DNA of 44,744 nucleotides, from assembly GCA_031261085.1 (NCBI GenBank), contig JAISKB010000010.1, positions 1 through 44,744 of the forward strand, written 5' to 3'. Made by a program: the position numbers and the translations under genes. Within the stretch, counting starts at the first letter, position 1. Every line of letters begins with the position of its first letter. A model generated the notes under the pieces. The model did no database searches. It saw only the letters and a program-made list of their open reading frames with translations, and was not told where the DNA came from. This DNA comes from Christensenellaceae bacterium. GTDB lineage: Bacteria > Bacillota > Clostridia > Christensenellales > CAG-138. Shown one piece after another: positions 24,771 through 33,156 of the stretch.

Positions 24771-25532
24771 ATGCTGATTGAAAGTACGCGCAACGAGGCC
24801 GTGAAGCGCGCGCGCGCGCTGGCCAACCGCAAGGGGCGGGCGGAGCAGGGCCTGCATTTTATAGAGGGTGAAAAACTGGTGCGGGAGGCCATCGTTTCGG
24901 GCGCGGTGTTTGCCGACGCGTTTGTGGAAGAAGGCCACGACCTGATGTGCGCGGTGCTGGCAGGCAGCGGCGCCCACGTGTATACCGTAAAGCGCGCGGT
25001 GATGGAAAGCCTTACCCTCACCGATACCCCGCAATGGGTTTGCGCCATGGTGCAAACGCCGAGCGCCGCATTGCCAAACTATTACCCCGCGGGGCTGATC
25101 GTGGCGCTCGACTGCGTGCAGGACCCGGGCAACCTCGGCGCCATACTCCGCACGGCGGATGCGATGGGCGCGGTGGGTATGCTGCTGGGCGCGGGCTGCG
25201 CCGATCCCTATGCGCCCAAACCGCTCCGCGCGGCCATGGGCAGCATCTATCACCTGCCGGTGTGGCAGGCGAGCCTTACCACTGAGCTTGCCCGGCTGCA
25301 GGAGCAGGGGTTTAAGCTGATATGCGGCCACCTGAAGGGCGGCGAGGCGTTGCCCGCGCCTACCAACAAGTGCGTGCTGGTGATAGGCAGCGAGGGCAGC
25401 GGCGTATCCGAGGAGGTGGCGGCGCTGTGCGAAACCTACCGCCTGCCCATGTATGGCTTTGCCGAAAGCCTGAACGCCTCGGTGGCGGCGGGGATACTCA
25501 TCTACGAGCTCGCGCGGGAAATGCATAAATAA
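24771..25532 (+). CDS. TrmH/SpoU-family RNA 2'-O-methyltransferase
   Basis: This 253-residue protein has an N-terminal substrate-binding domain (STRNEAVKRARALANRKGR, FIEGEKLVREAI) and a C-terminal knotted SPOUT domain. The motifs are LDCVQDPGNLGAILRTADA (motif 1), CVLVIGSEGSGVSEE (motif 2) and ESLNASVAAGILIYELAR (motif 3). It methylates a ribose in rRNA or tRNA using S-adenosylmethionine; the target is not decidable here. The ATG at 24771 follows GGAGGAAG (24756-24763), and TTGGCT-16-TATACT lies upstream. The dinB promoter begins right after its stop. Confidence 0.92.
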   Translation: MLIESTRNEAVKRARALANRKGRAEQGLHFIEGEKLVREAIVSGAVFADAFVEEGHDLMCAVLAGSGAHVYTVKRAVMESLTLTDTPQWVCAMVQTPSAALPNYYPAGLIVALDCVQDPGNLGAILRTADAMGAVGMLLGAGCADPYAPKPLRAAMGSIYHLPVWQASLTTELARLQEQGFKLICGHLKGGEALPAPTNKCVLVIGSEGSGVSEEVAALCETYRLPMYGFAESLNASVAAGILIYELAREMHK

Positions 25533-25546
25533 ATCCCTCCATCCCA

Positions 25547-25594
25547 TTTACAGGGATGCTTTCTTGTGCTATAGTAATAGCAGAACAATTGTTC
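25547..25594 (+). promoter_or_regulatory. dinB promoter with LexA (SOS) box
   Basis: TTTACA (25547-25552), 17-bp spacer, TATAGT (25570-25575), then a perfect palindrome GAACAATTGTTC (25583-25594) across the expected start of transcription. GAAC-N4-GTTC is the core of the Bacillota LexA box. Confidence 0.8.
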
Positions 25595-25615
25595 TATGGC
25601 GCGGAAGGGTTCTTT

Positions 25616-26818
25616 ATGATCCTGCATGTGGATCTCAATTCGTTTTACGCCAGCTGCGCGGTGATAGACAGCGGCGGCCAATATACCTTCGACACCCCCT
25701 TGATGGTGTGCGGCGATCCAAAAAAGCGGCATGGCATTGTGCTTGCCGCCACATATCCGGTTAAAAAACTGGGCGTACATGCGGGCATGTCTTTGTGGCA
25801 GGCCCGTCAATTATGCCCGCAGGCCGTGGTGGCAAAGCCGGAATATCACCAGTATATGCGCTATTCCGAGGCGTTTATGGCGATTATTTCGCACTATTCG
25901 CCGCTGATTATGCGCTATGGTATCGATGAGGCGTATATCGATTATAGCGGCTGCGAGCATATCTTTGGCCCGCCGGAGCAGGTGGCGCATGCCATCCGCG
26001 AGCGGGTAAAGCGGGAGCTGGGGCTTACCGTATCGGTGGGGGTGGGCGAAAATTTGATACGCGCCAAAATGGGCAGCGACTACCGCAAGCCGGATGCCGT
26101 GACCGTGCTCGACGATGCGGCCTGGCGCGCGCTGATTTGGCCCAAGGTGGTGGAAGAGCTGCAATTTGTGGGCCGGGCGACCGGCGAAAAGCTGCGGGGC
26201 ATGGGCATATTTACGATTGGTGAGCTGGCGCAAACGCCGGAGCGGACACTGAGGCATCGCTTTGGTGTGACGGGGCACGAGCTGTGGCTGCACGCCAATG
26301 GGCTGGATACGCGGCGCGTTACCGACGCGCCCGCCCCGCAGAAGGAAATAAGCCACTCCATAACGCTGCCGCAGGATTTGGTTGCCGAAGAGGAAATTTG
26401 CCGCGCGCTGCTGTATCAAACCGAGCGCGTTGCCACACGCCTGCGCAAGGCGGGTATGCGGGCGGGCCAGGTGGGGGTATATGTGCGCTATGCCGATTTG
26501 AGCGGGCAGGGCAAGCAGGCCGCTTTGCCGTACCCCTCCGACCTGACGGAGGAGCTGTATCAAAACGCGCGCCCGCTTATACTGGCGCTGCGGTGCGGCA
26601 AGCCTATACGGCTGGTGGGGGTGCATGTGAGCCGGCTTACCGGGGAGGCCGAGCAGGCCACGATTTTTGACGGCCCGCGCCGGGATGCACAGCACGCGCT
26701 GGACCGCGCGGTGGATGCGATGCGGCAAAAATACGGCTCCCACGCCGTGATGCGGGCGGGCACCCTGCAGTTTGAATATGATGAAAAAGAGGATTTTACG
26801 CCGTTTAAGCGGCATTGA
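25616..26818 (+). CDS. dinB: Y-family DNA polymerase (DinB/UmuC type)
   Basis: This 400-residue protein has the catalytic motifs ILHVDLNSFYASC (metal Asp6) and YGIDEAYIDYS (Asp-Glu pair). They are followed by helix-hairpin-helix elements (LRGMGIFTIGELAQTPE) and the little-finger domain. Y-family enzymes copy across damaged bases. The loop normally written NKxLAKxAS is NLIRAKMGS here, a slight departure. ATG 25616 has GGAAGGG upstream; the frame's earlier start would lie across the SOS box. A LexA site over the transcription start implies damage induction. Confidence 0.92.
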   Translation: MILHVDLNSFYASCAVIDSGGQYTFDTPLMVCGDPKKRHGIVLAATYPVKKLGVHAGMSLWQARQLCPQAVVAKPEYHQYMRYSEAFMAIISHYSPLIMRYGIDEAYIDYSGCEHIFGPPEQVAHAIRERVKRELGLTVSVGVGENLIRAKMGSDYRKPDAVTVLDDAAWRALIWPKVVEELQFVGRATGEKLRGMGIFTIGELAQTPERTLRHRFGVTGHELWLHANGLDTRRVTDAPAPQKEISHSITLPQDLVAEEEICRALLYQTERVATRLRKAGMRAGQVGVYVRYADLSGQGKQAALPYPSDLTEELYQNARPLILALRCGKPIRLVGVHVSRLTGEAEQATIFDGPRRDAQHALDRAVDAMRQKYGSHAVMRAGTLQFEYDEKEDFTPFKRH

Positions 26819-26933
26819 TGCGGCGGACAGGATTGCTCCCAAGCTGTATTCGCTCTTTTATTAGCGCGCCGGTTGTAGTATAATAACCGCATTACAACGA
26901 ACGTGCGGCGTATACGCCATTAGGAGGTTTACG

Positions 26934-27914
26934 ATGATAAATCCGGACCGGGTAGCGTTCACCATATTCGGCAAAGACATCTACTGGTATGGCATACTCA
27001 TGGCCGCGGGCATTTTGATAGCGCTGTGGCTGGCGCTGCGCGAGGGCAAGCGCAAAAATCTATCCGAAGATACCATTATGGATACCGCGCTGGTGGTTAT
27101 ACCTTCGGGCTTGCTGGGCGCGCGGCTGTATTATGTGCTGTTCGAATGGGGCTATTATATCAAGCACCCTCTCGAAATATTATATGTGTGGGAAGGCGGC
27201 CTGGCCTTTTATGGCTGCGTGCTGGGCGGCCTGCTTGGGCTGGTGCTGTATGCGCGGCATAAAAAGCTCCGCACGCTTAGGCTGTTCGACTGCCTTGCGC
27301 CGGGGCTGGTGCTGGCGCAGGCGATTGGCCGCTGGGGCAACTTTTTCAACCAGGAGGCCTATGGCCTGCCCGTTTTAAACGGCGAGATGATGTGGTTCCC
27401 ATTTGCGGTGCGCATAGACGGCTTGCATTACTTTAACGGCGAGCTGTGCAGCATGCCCTTCCACCTGGCCACGTTCTTTTACGAATCCGCCTGGTGCCTG
27501 CTGGTGTTCCTCTTCCTTTGGTCGCAGCGCAAAAAATTCAAGCACGATGGCGACGCGGTGCTTTGGTATGTGCTGCTCTACGGCTTTGAGCGCATGCTGG
27601 TCGAGGGCCTGCGCGCCGACAGCCTTTACCTTATCGCGCCCGGCGGATGGATCCGGGAGGGCATCCGCGTGAGCCAGCTTTTGAGCTTTGTGGCGGTCGC
27701 CGCCGTGCTGGCGTTTATGCTGGTGCGCCGCGCGCGGGAGAAACGCTTGGGCCGCCTGATTTGGCCCGCGCCGCTGGCGGAAGAAGCGGCGGAAGAGGGT
27801 GAGCAACCGCTCGAAGAAAACAGCGAGGCGGTAGAATTTGAAGCGCAGGAGGGCGATGCTCCCGAAGCGCGGGAGGAAGAGCCTGCCGCGCACGAGGAAG
27901 ATGAGCTGGGCTAA
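26934..27914 (+). CDS. lgt: prolipoprotein diacylglyceryl transferase with acidic tail
   Basis: This 326-residue membrane protein has seven helices. It carries the Lgt signature AIGRWGNFFNQEAYG (about 125-139) and WEGGLAFYG, the Gram-positive version of the HGGL region. It transfers diacylglycerol from phosphatidylglycerol to the lipobox cysteine and would act on the many lipoproteins of this window. The catalytic core ends near residue 275; the last 50 or so residues are an Ala/Glu-rich acidic tail (EEAAEEGEQPLEENSEAVEF and onward) not needed for catalysis in other species. TAGGAGGTT precedes the start, and TATAAT is at about 26878. Confidence 0.94.
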   Translation: MINPDRVAFTIFGKDIYWYGILMAAGILIALWLALREGKRKNLSEDTIMDTALVVIPSGLLGARLYYVLFEWGYYIKHPLEILYVWEGGLAFYGCVLGGLLGLVLYARHKKLRTLRLFDCLAPGLVLAQAIGRWGNFFNQEAYGLPVLNGEMMWFPFAVRIDGLHYFNGELCSMPFHLATFFYESAWCLLVFLFLWSQRKKFKHDGDAVLWYVLLYGFERMLVEGLRADSLYLIAPGGWIREGIRVSQLLSFVAVAAVLAFMLVRRAREKRLGRLIWPAPLAEEAAEEGEQPLEENSEAVEFEAQEGDAPEAREEEPAAHEEDELG

Positions 27915-28014
27915 CCCCAACGCAGGGCAAGCGGCGCAAACCCTATAAGGCGCGCTGTTTGCACATGCCTGGGGCTATCGCGCTCTGCACAAAAGAAAGC
28001 CGAGGATTCATTTT

Positions 28015-29457
28015 ATGCGCAATTTAACGATGATGACGGACCTGTATCAGCTTACCATGATGTATGGCTACTATAGGTATGGCATGACGAAGAACGAGGC
28101 CGTATTCGATCTGTTTTTCCGCTCCCCGCGGCCCAACAGCGAGTACACCGTGATGGCCGGCACGCAAAGCGTCATCGAATACATCAACGAGCTGCGGTTT
28201 TACCCAGAGGATATCGACTACCTGCGTACGCTCGACCTGTTCGATGAGGGCTTTTTGCAGATGCTGCTGGAGCTGCGTTTTACCGGCGAAATTTACGGCA
28301 TGCAGGAGGGCACGCTCGTGTTCCCCTACGAGCCGCTGCTTCGGGTGCGCGCGCCCATCATGGAGGCGCAGCTGGTCGAAACGGCGCTGCTCACGCTGGT
28401 AAACCATCAAACGCTGATTGCCACCAAGGCCAGCCGCGTGGTGCATGCCGCCAATGGCGGCGCCGTGCTGGAGTTTGGCCTGCGCCGCGCTCAGGGTGCG
28501 GATGCGGGCATACTGGGCGCGCGCGCGGCAGTGGTGGGCGGGTGCGATTCCACCTCCAACGTGCTGGCGGGGCAATGGTTTGGCGTGGGGATAAAGGGCA
28601 CCCACGCGCACAGCTGGGTGATGAGCTTCCCCACGGAGCTGGACGCGTTCCGCGCGTATGCCGATGTGTTCCCCACCTCGTGCCTGCTGCTGGTGGATAC
28701 CTATGATACGCTTTTAAGCGGCGTGCCCAACGCCATACGCGTGTTTGACGAGCTGCGGCAAAGGGGATATGAACCCGTGGGCATACGGCTCGATAGCGGC
28801 GACCTATCGTATCTATCCAAAAAAGCGCGCAAAATGCTGGATGACGCGGGGTACCCCAAGGCCAAGATATTTGCCAGCAGCGATTTGGATGAATATGTGA
28901 TACAAAACCTGCAGCAGGAAGGCGCCCGCATCGACGTTTGGGGCGTGGGCACCCGGCTCATCACCAGCTATGACTGGCCGGCGCTGGGCGGGGTATATAA
29001 GCTGGCCGCCGAGGTGGTGAATGGCGAGATGACGCCCAAAATCAAGCTGAGCGACAACGCGGCCAAGCTCACCAACCCCGGCTATAAAAAGGTGGTGCGG
29101 TTTTATTCCAACACCACGGGCAAGGCATTGGCCGACCTCATCATGCTGGAGGGTGAAACGATAGACGCCACCAAGCCGCTCAAAATTTACCACCCGGAAC
29201 AGCAGTATAGGACCACCGTGCTGCGCGATTTCCACACGCGGGATTTGCTGGTGCCGTTGTTTTTAGAGGGCAAGCAGGTATATACCTCGCCGCATGTGCA
29301 TGACATCCGCGATTACAACCGCCGCGAGATGGATACCTTTTGGGAAGAGCACAAGCGCATGCTCAACCCGCAGGTATACAAGGTAGATATTTCCGATACG
29401 CTTTATGATTTAAAAAAGAAGCTGATTCGTGAACACACGCGCGAAAATGCAAAATGA
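28015..29457 (+). CDS. pncB: nicotinate phosphoribosyltransferase
   Basis: This 480-residue protein starts NLTMMTDLYQLTMMYGYY, a hallmark of the family. It contains LEFGLRRAQGADAGILGARA, the GTHAHSWVMSF motif with the autophosphorylated-type His, and GIRLDSGDLSYLSKKAR (phosphoribosyl pocket). It makes nicotinate mononucleotide from nicotinate and PRPP in NAD salvage. Length is normal. A CCGAGGATT ribosome site precedes ATG 28015. The next gene begins 13 bases after its stop. Confidence 0.94.
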   Translation: MRNLTMMTDLYQLTMMYGYYRYGMTKNEAVFDLFFRSPRPNSEYTVMAGTQSVIEYINELRFYPEDIDYLRTLDLFDEGFLQMLLELRFTGEIYGMQEGTLVFPYEPLLRVRAPIMEAQLVETALLTLVNHQTLIATKASRVVHAANGGAVLEFGLRRAQGADAGILGARAAVVGGCDSTSNVLAGQWFGVGIKGTHAHSWVMSFPTELDAFRAYADVFPTSCLLLVDTYDTLLSGVPNAIRVFDELRQRGYEPVGIRLDSGDLSYLSKKARKMLDDAGYPKAKIFASSDLDEYVIQNLQQEGARIDVWGVGTRLITSYDWPALGGVYKLAAEVVNGEMTPKIKLSDNAAKLTNPGYKKVVRFYSNTTGKALADLIMLEGETIDATKPLKIYHPEQQYRTTVLRDFHTRDLLVPLFLEGKQVYTSPHVHDIRDYNRREMDTFWEEHKRMLNPQVYKVDISDTLYDLKKKLIREHTRENAK

Positions 29458-29470
29458 GGGAAGCTGCCGC

Positions 29471-30016
29471 ATGACCCCAAAAACTGCCGCACTGTTGGCG
29501 CTGGCGCTTTGCTGCCTGCTGCTCGCGGGTTGCGTGAATACCTCCGCGCCCCTGCTGCCGGAGCGCACGCTGCCGCCCATCGTTACGCCCTCCCCCTCCC
29601 CGCCGCCCGAGGATACGCCGCCGCTGCCCATAGAGACGCCGGCGCGCACGCCGGTGCCGGGGGTGGATACCCGCTACGACGCGTTGGGCGAATATGTATC
29701 CGATTCGGCGCATTTTCAGCGCTACCTCACCTTCGAAAACATACAGGTTTATGAGCAGAGCGACGATACCTTTATGGATGCCGTGCTGATTAACGCCTAC
29801 CCGCAAGAGCTGGTGTGCGCGCTGAACATCGCGTTTTATGACGAGGATGGGCAAACCATCGCATCCGGCCGCGTGCAAACGCGGGATGGCCAATATGTGC
29901 TGCGGCTCCCCCCCGGCGAAACGGTGTTGTTTTCGCAAATCGACACCGATATGTCGCTGACCGCTTTAAAGTTTTCGTTCCTATACGATGAAACGCTGGG
30001 CGTGCTGCCCGGATAA
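29471..30016 (+). CDS. lipoprotein of unknown function
   Basis: This 181-residue protein has a signal peptide with lipobox LLLAGC (Cys21) and a Pro/Thr/Ser-rich linker to about residue 65. A compact domain follows with SDSAHFQRYLTFENIQVYEQ, LVCALNIAFYDEDG and LPPGETVLFSQIDTDM. The second half resembles a small beta-sandwich of the FxLYD type seen in other Clostridia lipoproteins, but this is a guess. GAGGGAAG lies upstream of ATG 29471; the earlier in-frame ATG at 29429 would overlap pncB and precede the signal peptide. Probably co-transcribed with pncB. Confidence 0.8.
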   Translation: MTPKTAALLALALCCLLLAGCVNTSAPLLPERTLPPIVTPSPSPPPEDTPPLPIETPARTPVPGVDTRYDALGEYVSDSAHFQRYLTFENIQVYEQSDDTFMDAVLINAYPQELVCALNIAFYDEDGQTIASGRVQTRDGQYVLRLPPGETVLFSQIDTDMSLTALKFSFLYDETLGVLPG

Positions 30017-30056
30017 CGGGCTATTGTGACAAATATATGTACGCGCAAAACAAATG

Positions 30057-30086
30057 TTGATTGATTCGCCTGTTTGCGCGTATAAT
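30057..30086 (+). promoter_or_regulatory. promoter of the P-loop gene
   Basis: TTGATT (30057-30062), 18-bp spacer, TATAAT (30081-30086), 35 bases before the TTG start at 30121. Confidence 0.6.
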
Positions 30087-30120
30087 AAAGATAATGAATC
30101 ATAGCGAGGAGGGGTTTTAT

Positions 30121-30525
30121 TTGATACAGGTCATTTTCGGTGCGAAGGGCGATGGCAAAACAAAAAAGATACTCGATAAGGCAAACGATTCCACCCAAAC
30201 GGCAAAGGGGTCGATCGTATTCATCGCAGATGACGGGCAGTATATGTTTGGCCTCAAACGAAATATCCGCTTTATAGATGCGTCATCCTTTCACATCGAC
30301 GGCCCAAAAATGTTCTACGGCTTCCTCTGCGGTATTGCCGCACAAGATTTCGATTTGGAGTATATTTACATTGACGGCTTCCTAAAAATCGTGCATCATT
30401 CCCTCGATACGCTGGAGGAGATGTTCAAAGATATGGAAGCATTCGCGAAGCGCAGCGGCATCAAAATCGTGCTCAGCGTGAATGGCGACAGCGTACCGGA
30501 ATATTTAAAGAGTTATATTCAATAA
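30121..30525 (+). CDS. small P-loop protein of unknown function
   Basis: This 134-residue protein begins (TTG) IQVIFGAKGDGKTKKILDKA. GAKGDGKT is a Walker-A-like loop at about 7-14. A strand-Asp at EYIYIDGF (about 78-85) could be Walker B, and it ends SIPEYL-like with VPEYLKSYIQ. The TTG at 30121 is chosen because GAGGAGGGG sits 7 bases before it. It is short for a full P-loop NTPase and lacks obvious partner domains; function is unknown. It has its own promoter and terminator. Confidence 0.75.
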   Translation: MIQVIFGAKGDGKTKKILDKANDSTQTAKGSIVFIADDGQYMFGLKRNIRFIDASSFHIDGPKMFYGFLCGIAAQDFDLEYIYIDGFLKIVHHSLDTLEEMFKDMEAFAKRSGIKIVLSVNGDSVPEYLKSYIQ

Positions 30526-30552
30526 TGCCCTAATTTTATTTCCATAGCCGGC

Positions 30553-30583
30553 AAAAGCGCACCGGGGCTTCGGTGCGCTTTTT
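30553..30583 (+). terminator. terminator after the P-loop gene
   Basis: Stem AAAAGCGCACCG / CGGTGCGCTTTT with loop GGGCTT, ending in Ts. Confidence 0.85.
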
Positions 30584-30669
30584 GATGTGGAGCGTTTCCT
30601 TGCGGGGTTGGGTGGCAACAATCTGAAAGCGAATAACCGCAAAGATATTACTTAGTCTTATCCCCAAAT

Positions 30670-30698
30670 TTGACGGCAGTAAATATAATTGGTACAAT
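30670..30698 (+). promoter_or_regulatory. promoter of the S41 protease gene
   Basis: TTGACG (30670-30675), 17-bp spacer, TACAAT (30693-30698); leader of about 95 nt to ATG 30800. Confidence 0.65.
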
Positions 30699-30799
30699 GA
30701 GCATACTGTAATATGTGGGTATTGTTGCCCGCCAGCTTAAGGCCTTCGCCGCTTGTAAACAACCGCTTGGCGGCAGAACCGATGGGAGGTAACCTTAAT

Positions 30800-32020
30800 A
30801 TGCGGTCCTTTTCAAGGACAATCTTATATGTGATAACGGGCGTGCTAGTCGTAGCGCTGCTGTCCTCCGCCATAACGGTGATGCTGATGAACCGCCGCGC
30901 TGCGGATTCGCTCATTATGTCGGCGGAGGATTATGGCGCCGTGAGCGATTTGCTGGCCCTAAACGAGTTGCTCGATAAAATGCAGAGCGAGGCGCTCGAT
31001 GGCGCGCCAGAGCGTGAGGCGCTGATATCCGGGGCGATGCGGGGCGCGGTCGAAACGCTGCAGGACCCTTATGCGCAGTATTATACCGCGGCGGAATATG
31101 AGGCGTATCTTTCCAGCATCAACGGGGCATATTATGGCGTGGGCATGGTGATAGGGCAAAGCGACGCGGTAGGCTCGCCGGTGTTGGAGGTTTATGAGGG
31201 CAACCCGGCCGAAAAGGCCGGCGTAAAGGCCGGGGATATCATCATCAAGGTGGATGGCGCGGCCGCGGCCAATTTGCCGCTCGAAGAGCTGCGCGCCAAA
31301 ATCGATGCGCCGGACGGCGGCGCCATAACGCTCACATTGCTTCGGGGGCAAGAAACCCTGGAGATAGCGGTGCAGGGCGGCCCGGTCAACATCAAGCATG
31401 TGAAGGGTTCGCTGTATAACGAGCGTACCGGCTACATTAAAATCGACATGTTTACCGGCAACTGCGTAAACGAGTTCACAGAGGCGCTTAAAGACCTTAA
31501 GAGCCGCAACATGAAGTCGCTGGTGATAGACCTGCGCAACAACCCGGGCGGTTCGCTGGATGCGGTGGTGGCCATAGCGGATGCGTTGCTGGGCAATGGG
31601 CAAACCATCGTGAGCGTGGGCGAGCAGGGCAATGCGAGCAACCGCGTTTTTAAGGGCAAGGGCAGCGCATGGCATATACCGCTGGCCGTTTTGGTAAATG
31701 AAAATTCGGCCTCCGCCAGCGAGATATTGGCCGGCGCGGTGCAGGATAACGGCATAGGCGCCATAGTGGGCATGCAGACCTTCGGCAAGGGCATCGTGCA
31801 AACCACCATGCGCGTAGAGCGCAACGGCGGCTGGCTCAAGCTCACGACCGATGCGTATTTTACCCCCAGCGGTAAGAACATACACGGTGTGGGCATCACG
31901 CCGGATATCCTCGTGGAGATGCCGGAAGAGCTCATCGGCACGCCGCTAAGCAAAATCGATCAGGCGGATGATGCGCAGCTGTGGGCGGCGCTGGATTATG
32001 TGCGGGAGCAGGCGCAGTAG
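30800..32020 (+). CDS. S41 carboxy-terminal processing protease (CtpA-like)
   Basis: This 406-residue protein has one N-terminal membrane anchor (TILYVITGVLVVALLSSAIT). A PDZ domain (about 120-200: YYGVGMVIGQ, VYEGNPAEKAGVKAGDIIIK) follows, then the S41 catalytic domain. SLVIDLRNNPGGSLDAVV precedes VLVNENSASASEILAGAVQD, which has the nucleophile Ser, and TFGKGIVQT carries the catalytic Lys. It acts outside the membrane on tails of exported proteins. ATG 30800 has GGGAGGT at 30784-30790; the longer frame from 30713 runs through the promoter. The Rhs locus begins within 20 bases of its stop, marking the boundary of the accessory region. Confidence 0.92.
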   Translation: MRSFSRTILYVITGVLVVALLSSAITVMLMNRRAADSLIMSAEDYGAVSDLLALNELLDKMQSEALDGAPEREALISGAMRGAVETLQDPYAQYYTAAEYEAYLSSINGAYYGVGMVIGQSDAVGSPVLEVYEGNPAEKAGVKAGDIIIKVDGAAAANLPLEELRAKIDAPDGGAITLTLLRGQETLEIAVQGGPVNIKHVKGSLYNERTGYIKIDMFTGNCVNEFTEALKDLKSRNMKSLVIDLRNNPGGSLDAVVAIADALLGNGQTIVSVGEQGNASNRVFKGKGSAWHIPLAVLVNENSASASEILAGAVQDNGIGAIVGMQTFGKGIVQTTMRVERNGGWLKLTTDAYFTPSGKNIHGVGITPDILVEMPEELIGTPLSKIDQADDAQLWAALDYVREQAQ

Positions 32021-32029
32021 TGCGGTATT

Positions 32030-32225
32030 AATCCCGTATGCATCCCACATACCCGCTTGCGCCCTGCGCGTATTTGGCGCTAAACTACCGCCAGTCAGCG
32101 TTTCGCCATACGGCTCGTAGTAGTGGCTTAGTTGCACAGCATTGCTGCCGGTATCCAGCAGCATACTTGCGCTGCCCCGCCCGTCGTTCACATACTGGCC
32201 GTGGGTGCGGGGTTGCGTGGCGGCA
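32030..32225 (-). pseudogene. Rhs core remnant at the locus end
   Basis: Translation on the minus strand gives TQPRTHGQYVNDGRGSAS, then LSHYYEPYGETLTGGSLAPN and RRAQAGMWDAYGIN, where similarity to the other Rhs copies stops. There is no start signal and no toxin domain. It is the last and most truncated copy in the array, next to the CtpA-like gene. Confidence 0.8.
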
Positions 32226-32254
32226 AACTTTCGCATCTGCATGAAATCTCTCTT

Positions 32255-32977
32255 TTATTTCTTCTGCCAAGGTATATTGTCTAGGGAACCGCCGGCAATT
32301 TCCTCTAAAAGCTCTCTTGAAATTGATGCATAATGATTTTCGGCATCTACTTCAAGATAATACTGCCCATCATTTTCAATCACTTTATGCCAAGAAGCCC
32401 AATATGGCATGGCGTCACTAATGAGTGCTACTAAGAATTCTCTATCGCCCTTCATTTCTTGTTTGGAGCCTGTATTAATGATTTTTACGACCTTTTCAAT
32501 CGTTTTTTTGTCAGTGCTTGGTTTTGTATATCGCCCTCCATAATTGGTAGTCTCCACCAAAAGAATTTGATCTATCGTTTCCAACGATATTTCAGGGAAT
32601 CGGATATCCTTTTTTTGGAACATAGGATTAGGCGGCCTTACATCCAGGAATAATTCTTTCGAATCCGCCATCACATATCCATAATCCCCATTGTGATAGA
32701 ATTCATAGTCATAGTCTTTCCCAGCACAACTCGTGGTTCCAAAATATTTCCACTTTTTTTCTAGTGGCGATGACATCCAGGTTATTGGTTTTTCTCTTTT
32801 ATAGCTTTCTATGTATTCTTCTCCGTCTATTTTTAACTGGAACTCATTATTGATAAAGCTGAATTCTATCTTCTTTTGGTCCTCCTTTGCAACTCTTTTG
32901 CAAGCAAAACTCAACATGCTACAAAATACAACCAAACATATAGCTAAAATCCATTTAACGTTCTTCTTCGTGCGCAT
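32255..32977 (-). CDS. putative immunity lipoprotein, short type
   Basis: This 240-residue protein has a signal peptide and Cys26 (MLSFAC). It contains FQLKIDGEEYIESY, a middle FGTTSCAGKDYDYEFYHNG, and ends ISRELLEEIAGGSLDN. The same pattern (DDEEYIDATMTLW... IPKELLEEIIGGPLSEE) occurs in the neighbour at 33157-33849, so the two are paralogues. No known family is recognised. It lies in a string of immunity-like genes and is preceded by an Rhs core scrap (33001-33156). I infer surface-exposed immunity to an Rhs toxin, but an unrelated cargo lipoprotein is possible. ATG 32977 follows GAAGGGAG. Confidence 0.65.
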   Translation of the reverse strand: MRTKKNVKWILAICLVVFCSMLSFACKRVAKEDQKKIEFSFINNEFQLKIDGEEYIESYKREKPITWMSSPLEKKWKYFGTTSCAGKDYDYEFYHNGDYGYVMADSKELFLDVRPPNPMFQKKDIRFPEISLETIDQILLVETTNYGGRYTKPSTDKKTIEKVVKIINTGSKQEMKGDREFLVALISDAMPYWASWHKVIENDGQYYLEVDAENHYASISRELLEEIAGGSLDNIPWQKK

Positions 32978-33000
32978 AAGACTCCCTTCAATTCAGTAAG

Positions 33001-33156
33001 CTAGAAAAACCGGCAGTCGTAGTCATAGCGGCGCACCCAGGTACGTTTGCAACTCGCCGCAACCGTGCCCTCCTCCTTTAGGTCGCCGTTCTTGTTGTAA
33101 GTATAATAGGTATTGCCCTCCCGCGTTATAGGTATGGGTCTGTTCCCAAGCTGTTT
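33001..33156 (-). pseudogene. Rhs YD-repeat remnant
   Basis: The minus strand reads GNTYYTYNKNGDLKEEGTVA, continuing SCKRTWVRRYDYDCRFF and a stop, i.e. one YD-type repeat of an Rhs core. Positions 33051-33120 match 33873-33942 at 69 of 70 bases, so this scrap was duplicated with its neighbouring lipoprotein gene. Confidence 0.75.
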
